Part shown: in pieces, positions 60,325-64,000 of the stretch
Position numbering within the stretch: the stretch's first letter is position 1
Layout of the letters: every line of letters begins with the position of its first letter
Source: Escherichia sp. ESNIH1
GTDB lineage: Bacteria; Pseudomonadota; Gammaproteobacteria; Enterobacterales; Enterobacteriaceae
DNA length: 64,000 nt
Reading direction: 5' to 3'
Assembly: GCA_002918705.1 (NCBI GenBank)
Contig: PQKR01000001.1
Span: 496,001 to 560,000, forward strand
Notes under the pieces: model-generated
The model's input: the letters and a program-made list of their open reading frames with translations, nothing else
Database searches by the model: none
Told to the model about the DNA's origin: nothing
Made by a program: the position numbers and the translations under genes

Positions 60325-61476
60325 CTACACGACTGAAAAATTAAACGTAAAATCACTTAATGCAACGTAGCCTGGATAATCACTTACCGGACCTTCAATT
60401 AGTTGACCATGCTTTTCCTTCCACTTATAGTTATCGATTCGTTTACCTAAATTTTTGTACATTGTAACAGTCTTTGGTATCTCGCCTATTGTATTATAAA
60501 GGCCAAAGATACCTGACGCCAGATGTAAGTATGCCGATACCGTTGGGTTTTTGTTTTTGATTTCATTACTCGCAATCTGCAATACAGTGGAAGTCAGAGC
60601 GGTTGAACTGGAAACTATTTGAGAGACAAGTTGCCCCTCGGTAAACTCTTCCCCAAACGTAGTTTTGAAATTAGGCTCCGGTCTATGGGATAACGAGTCC
60701 AGGGTATTATTTATAGCTCTATCAGTCTCATAGGAGGCAGCGATCGGCTGGTTTATAGCCTCCACGACTTCCTGAGTTTGACTATTGGTACCCAACTCAT
60801 CTGTTCCCGTAATTGATTCTAAAATAATATTTTCAATTTTATGGCGTTGACTGCTTCTGAATTTTTTATACTTCCTCACGCTTCTATATATATCGGCAGG
60901 AGCGTTATATAATGTTGTTGCTGAATTAATTAAGCCTAATGCATGGGATGCCTGAGCCAAACGAGCAGCAATAGCCGGATTTCTGGACGATTCTGCATAA
61001 GCAGCTATCCCTGTGATGGTTGAAGATAGCTGTGTTCCAACCGTCAATACAAGTTTTGTTGTTTTCGCTATTCCCACCGCCACTGTTTCTGCAGTCTCCT
61101 CGGTCAATAGAACTCTTAAGGCAAAAGCGAGAGCCCGTACAGCAAGCGTGAAGATCCCATGCCCACTCGGATCTGTAAAGTTCACCGGATCGTTTTCACA
61201 ATAGGCGTAGGAATTAATTCCGCCAACGCCAAATGGACTCGCATTGTCAGGACAGGTGAAACGCATCAAAATTGGACTATAAGCACGATAACCATTACCC
61301 AAATGCGACACGCCGGTAAAGGGATCTGGCCGCTCTCCGTTAAAACCGGGAAGCTGCCCATTTTGCAGATTGTTTACACTACCGAAAGCAGAAAAAAGAT
61401 TAATCTGTTGATTACTGCCATCATAAGTCAGCAGCGTACTATTGGTCTTGTTTGTGCCAATCAGTTGTAAAGACAT
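60325..61476 (-). CDS. RHS core-domain protein with variable C-terminal domain
   Basis: 383 aa. Residues 45-106 carry the RHS-associated core motif (PGFNGERPDPFTG, NGYRAYSPILMRF, SPFGVGGINSYAYCENDPVNFTDPSGH), the conserved junction that ends RHS/TccC shells. After it comes a 277-residue domain I do not recognise: Ala-rich helices with hydrophobic stretches, containing two related copies (about 149-205 and 293-349). The gene has its own start with TTGGAG 8 bases upstream and lies 47 bases after the larger RHS gene, so the usual single RHS protein is encoded as two. No immunity-like gene follows before msrA. A toxin or effector role is inference only. Confidence 0.8.
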   Translation of the reverse strand: MSLQLIGTNKTNSTLLTYDGSNQQINLFSAFGSVNNLQNGQLPGFNGERPDPFTGVSHLGNGYRAYSPILMRFTCPDNASPFGVGGINSYAYCENDPVNFTDPSGHGIFTLAVRALAFALRVLLTEETAETVAVGIAKTTKLVLTVGTQLSSTITGIAAYAESSRNPAIAARLAQASHALGLINSATTLYNAPADIYRSVRKYKKFRSSQRHKIENIILESITGTDELGTNSQTQEVVEAINQPIAASYETDRAINNTLDSLSHRPEPNFKTTFGEEFTEGQLVSQIVSSSTALTSTVLQIASNEIKNKNPTVSAYLHLASGIFGLYNTIGEIPKTVTMYKNLGKRIDNYKWKEKHGQLIEGPVSDYPGYVALSDFTFNFSVV

Positions 61477-61523
61477 AATTTACGCTCCAATGATTGAATA
61501 TATTTCTTAGAGTATTCTTAATC

Positions 61524-64000
61524 TTACCCGTGATTTACTGCGGCATTACCTGTCAGGCCAGGGATAATTCGATCCTGTTGATTCTCGCTTTCACGAATCT
61601 GGTTAATCAACTGAGACCCCCGATAGTAGAGATACTGCTCGTCAGTGTTTATTGCTTGGTAAACAAGAGTATGCAGTGCGTCATAGCCATAAATTGCCTG
61701 CGCACCATCAGTTGTTTCTACACTAAACAGGCGGCCAGAGGCATCGTATGTTAATAAACGGCCTGCTTCATCGTATTCCAGGCGTCCATCATCATAATAG
61801 GAAAGATTAATAACCGGCGGGTACGCTGAATTCCCTTCGTGCATAATTGACGTTAGCTGTGTGGGATCGCGGCTATTTTCATAGTTAAAGGTCGCAGTAT
61901 CTGTTGCACTGCTACTATTCTGCGTAGTGCAGGTCTGAATATTATTAAGACTATCATAAACAAATACCTGAGAAGTAAACGGCTGCCCGTACCCATCTTT
62001 TGGTAAAGAGCTGCCGCTGCAGTCATGGCGATGAAGCCTGTTGCGTAGATCATAATAGTAGCTATTATCACTAAGCAATTCTGCGCCCTGCTCAATTTTA
62101 ACATGAGAAACCTGATTATTTTCATAATAATCAGTGGTGATAGTAATCTTCTCTCCGCTGTCAGGCGTAATTGTGCGAATGTGCTCACGTCCATAATCAT
62201 CATAGACAAGTTCTATTTCGAGAGTCGCCACTTCATCTTCTGATTGAGACACTGATTGAGCCGTTTGTGTATAAAGTCGTCCAAAATCGTCGTAGGTAAA
62301 ATTCAGCGTAACGGCGGGATCGCTCATTCCTTGAGGTTTTATTGCATCTTTTCCTGAAAGATAATAGCTTATCCACTGTTGATTACCGTCAATATCGGTA
62401 TAGCTTACTGGGTTGTTCATTACACTCCAGGTGTAAGAAGGTGATTTGCTTCCGAGACTATTAGTAATAGTCTCAGTAGAAATTTTCCCTGAGCTAAGCC
62501 ATCTATAGGCGTGTGTTTTCTGCCCGGCTTCGGTAGCCGTATCCAGCAACCCACGATTTTTAAAATAGCTGTAATTCTGCTCTGTGCTTTGCCCGTTATA
62601 CTCTGCGGTAATAGAGATTAATGCATTCTCTAATAGAGGATCGTATCCATAGGTAAAGACCCGATTTACACTATCGGTAAAGGTATGTGCATCGGGAGTA
62701 TTATCATTATATGTATAGGACTCATAGCGCCCCCCAACGGTGGAGTTTTGAATTCGTCCTAAGCCGTCGAATTCTCTGCTACCTATCACATAATCTTTAC
62801 CCTCTACATCAGTCACTGTAATGGTGGTCACGAGTGGATGGCTAAACTGTGCTGCATATTCCTGCGTCACAATAGTCCCGTCAGAGTAGGTAATTTTGTA
62901 TGCACGATCAAAGTCATCATATTCATAAATGATGGGGTTCCCCACCTGGTCTACAGACTGCCGTACTCGCTTGAGACCGTCATAATAAGTGTATGTCCTG
63001 GAATACTCATTACCTTCTGCGTCAAATGTAATAACCGATTCAGGGAGGTCTTGATTATTAACAACTACTTTATAGTTTGATGATATTTTACCCGCAGCGG
63101 ACTGTAAATAGCTGCTATAGCTATTCTCTACAGAGGAAAACTGTAATATTTTTGACAGGTAGACGTTAGTATCGACACACTCTCTCCCAGATAAGAAATT
63201 ATGTGCGCAGGGGCGACCCCAGCTATCATATTGAGTTTTAATATTTACTTCTGCTGTCTGTTTAGTATGTGTATTATCAAAATAGCTATCAGCTATCGTT
63301 TCATACTCAATTCGCCCTAATGTATCATAGCGGCGTGATAAGACCGTACTAAACTCTTCCCCGAGTTGGTCTGTTGCGCTTTTCTCGATAGAGATTACCC
63401 GCCCCATACAATCATAATTAAGTCGTGAGATACTACCATCATTATTTATTATCGTGGTACTAATTGCAGTAGTGTTTTCAGATCCGTCAGCTTCATAAGT
63501 ATAATCAACACTCATACTTCTTTCATAGTCAGCATTACCTTCGTATGCATGCATATAAGAAAACCGACCAGCAGCATCATAATAATAAGTATGTGGCGTA
63601 CCCTTAATATCGGTCAAAGAAATAATTCGACCTGAATAACAAGAGCGCACCATGACCCCGTTTAATTCAATACCATCACAACTCGTTAACGTCAGTTGGC
63701 TTTGGATAACATTATTTTTAGCATCATAATCATACTCTTCCTTTATTAAATGAGGATGATCATCTTCGGAATCGTGATAGTAAACTGTCGTACCTTTATA
63801 AATTGGATAGCCATACTTAAACGATGTCTTGTCATCTGAGTAATATTTCGTGTCCAATGTTGTCAACGGCTGTTTATCGGGGGGGGTAGTTCCATTATCG
63901 ATTAATTTCACCAGCGTCTCTTTATCCTTCACAATCGCGGTAACCATTGGGCGATCGTCCAGCGCCTCAAAAGGGCTGTAGTGATAATAGGTTGCGCGAA
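61524..64000 (-). CDS. RHS/YD-repeat protein, N-terminus beyond window edge
   Basis: About 825 codons are visible and the frame is open through base 64000, so the true start is outside; the internal ATG at 63947 is not the start. It has many YD-type repeats (YYYDAAGRFSYMH, YDCMGRVISIEKS, YDTLGRIEYET, YDSWGRPCAHN, YDDFDRAYKITYSDG, FDGLGRIQNSTVGG, YDDYGREHIRT), which build the beta-cocoon of RHS and TcC toxin shells. It ends with YDALHTLVYQ, YLYYRGSQLINQI and GLTGNAAVNHG before TAA, that is, before any core DPxG motif, which is supplied by the next gene. AT-richer than the flanking core genes, indicating transfer. Confidence 0.85.
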   Translation of the reverse strand, partial: RATYYHYSPFEALDDRPMVTAIVKDKETLVKLIDNGTTPPDKQPLTTLDTKYYSDDKTSFKYGYPIYKGTTVYYHDSEDDHPHLIKEEYDYDAKNNVIQSQLTLTSCDGIELNGVMVRSCYSGRIISLTDIKGTPHTYYYDAAGRFSYMHAYEGNADYERSMSVDYTYEADGSENTTAISTTIINNDGSISRLNYDCMGRVISIEKSATDQLGEEFSTVLSRRYDTLGRIEYETIADSYFDNTHTKQTAEVNIKTQYDSWGRPCAHNFLSGRECVDTNVYLSKILQFSSVENSYSSYLQSAAGKISSNYKVVVNNQDLPESVITFDAEGNEYSRTYTYYDGLKRVRQSVDQVGNPIIYEYDDFDRAYKITYSDGTIVTQEYAAQFSHPLVTTITVTDVEGKDYVIGSREFDGLGRIQNSTVGGRYESYTYNDNTPDAHTFTDSVNRVFTYGYDPLLENALISITAEYNGQSTEQNYSYFKNRGLLDTATEAGQKTHAYRWLSSGKISTETITNSLGSKSPSYTWSVMNNPVSYTDIDGNQQWISYYLSGKDAIKPQGMSDPAVTLNFTYDDFGRLYTQTAQSVSQSEDEVATLEIELVYDDYGREHIRTITPDSGEKITITTDYYENNQVSHVKIEQGAELLSDNSYYYDLRNRLHRHDCSGSSLPKDGYGQPFTSQVFVYDSLNNIQTCTTQNSSSATDTATFNYENSRDPTQLTSIMHEGNSAYPPVINLSYYDDGRLEYDEAGRLLTYDASGRLFSVETTDGAQAIYGYDALHTLVYQAINTDEQYLYYRGSQLINQIRESENQQDRIIPGLTGNAAVNHG

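Overview
The window is chromosomal DNA of an enterobacterium close to Enterobacter, Leclercia, Lelliottia, Citrobacter and Salmonella. The gene order matches the E. coli/Salmonella block leuX-ahr-lptGF-pepA-holC-valS-argI-pyrBI-nrdDG-pmbA-mpl-fbp-ytfQRT-ppa-tamAB-msrA. Several features argue against E. coli: miaE is present, a Salmonella-type arginine deiminase (ADI) operon with a second ArgR lies beside argI, an ATP-type dihydroxyacetone kinase lies between ahr and lptG, and chpBS is absent between ppa and ytfP. I cannot assign a genus from sequence reading alone.

Region 1 (1-10875) is a defence island inserted at the 3' end of leuX (tRNA-Leu CAA). It holds a P4-type tyrosine integrase next to the tRNA, then brxA-brxB-brxC-pglX of a type 1 BREX phage-defence operon. 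A DUF262 (GmrSD/ParB-like) gene overlaps the end of pglX and runs off the window start. pglZ and brxL are expected beyond the edge but are not visible.

Region 2 (10875-13957) holds leuX with its promoter and terminator. On the other side of the tRNA is an overlapping HNH-endonuclease/methyltransferase gene pair, then ahr.

Region 3 (13958-26514) is mostly core: dhaK, lptG and lptF (LPS export), pepA, holC and valS (1-nt overlap), yjgM, miaE, rraB, argI behind two tandem ARG boxes, and tabA.

Region 4 (26515-34441) is an arginine/carbamoyl-phosphate cluster. The ADI operon (arcA-arcC-arcB-antiporter-argR2) breaks down arginine to ATP. It sits between argI (arginine synthesis) and pyrLBI (pyrimidine synthesis, attenuated by PyrL), which both consume carbamoyl phosphate. 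ridA follows. The ArgR2 paralogue lacks the Asp-Asp pair with which ArgR binds arginine.

Region 5 (34456-53870) contains mgtA with a PhoP box and an MgtL-type leader peptide; nrdDG behind FNR and NrdR boxes; a small unrecognised gene; cybC, tldE, darP, mpl and fbp; a chemoreceptor behind a FliA promoter; the ytfQRT-yjfF galactofuranose transporter with a GalR-like operator and a triple 86-bp repeat; then ppa and ytfP.

Region 6 (53873-64000) has tamA-tamB and msrA, then an AT-richer accessory segment. It carries a split RHS/YD-repeat system: a large RHS protein without its core, running off the window end, followed by a separate small gene carrying the RHS core motif fused to a variable C-terminal domain that contains an internal duplication.
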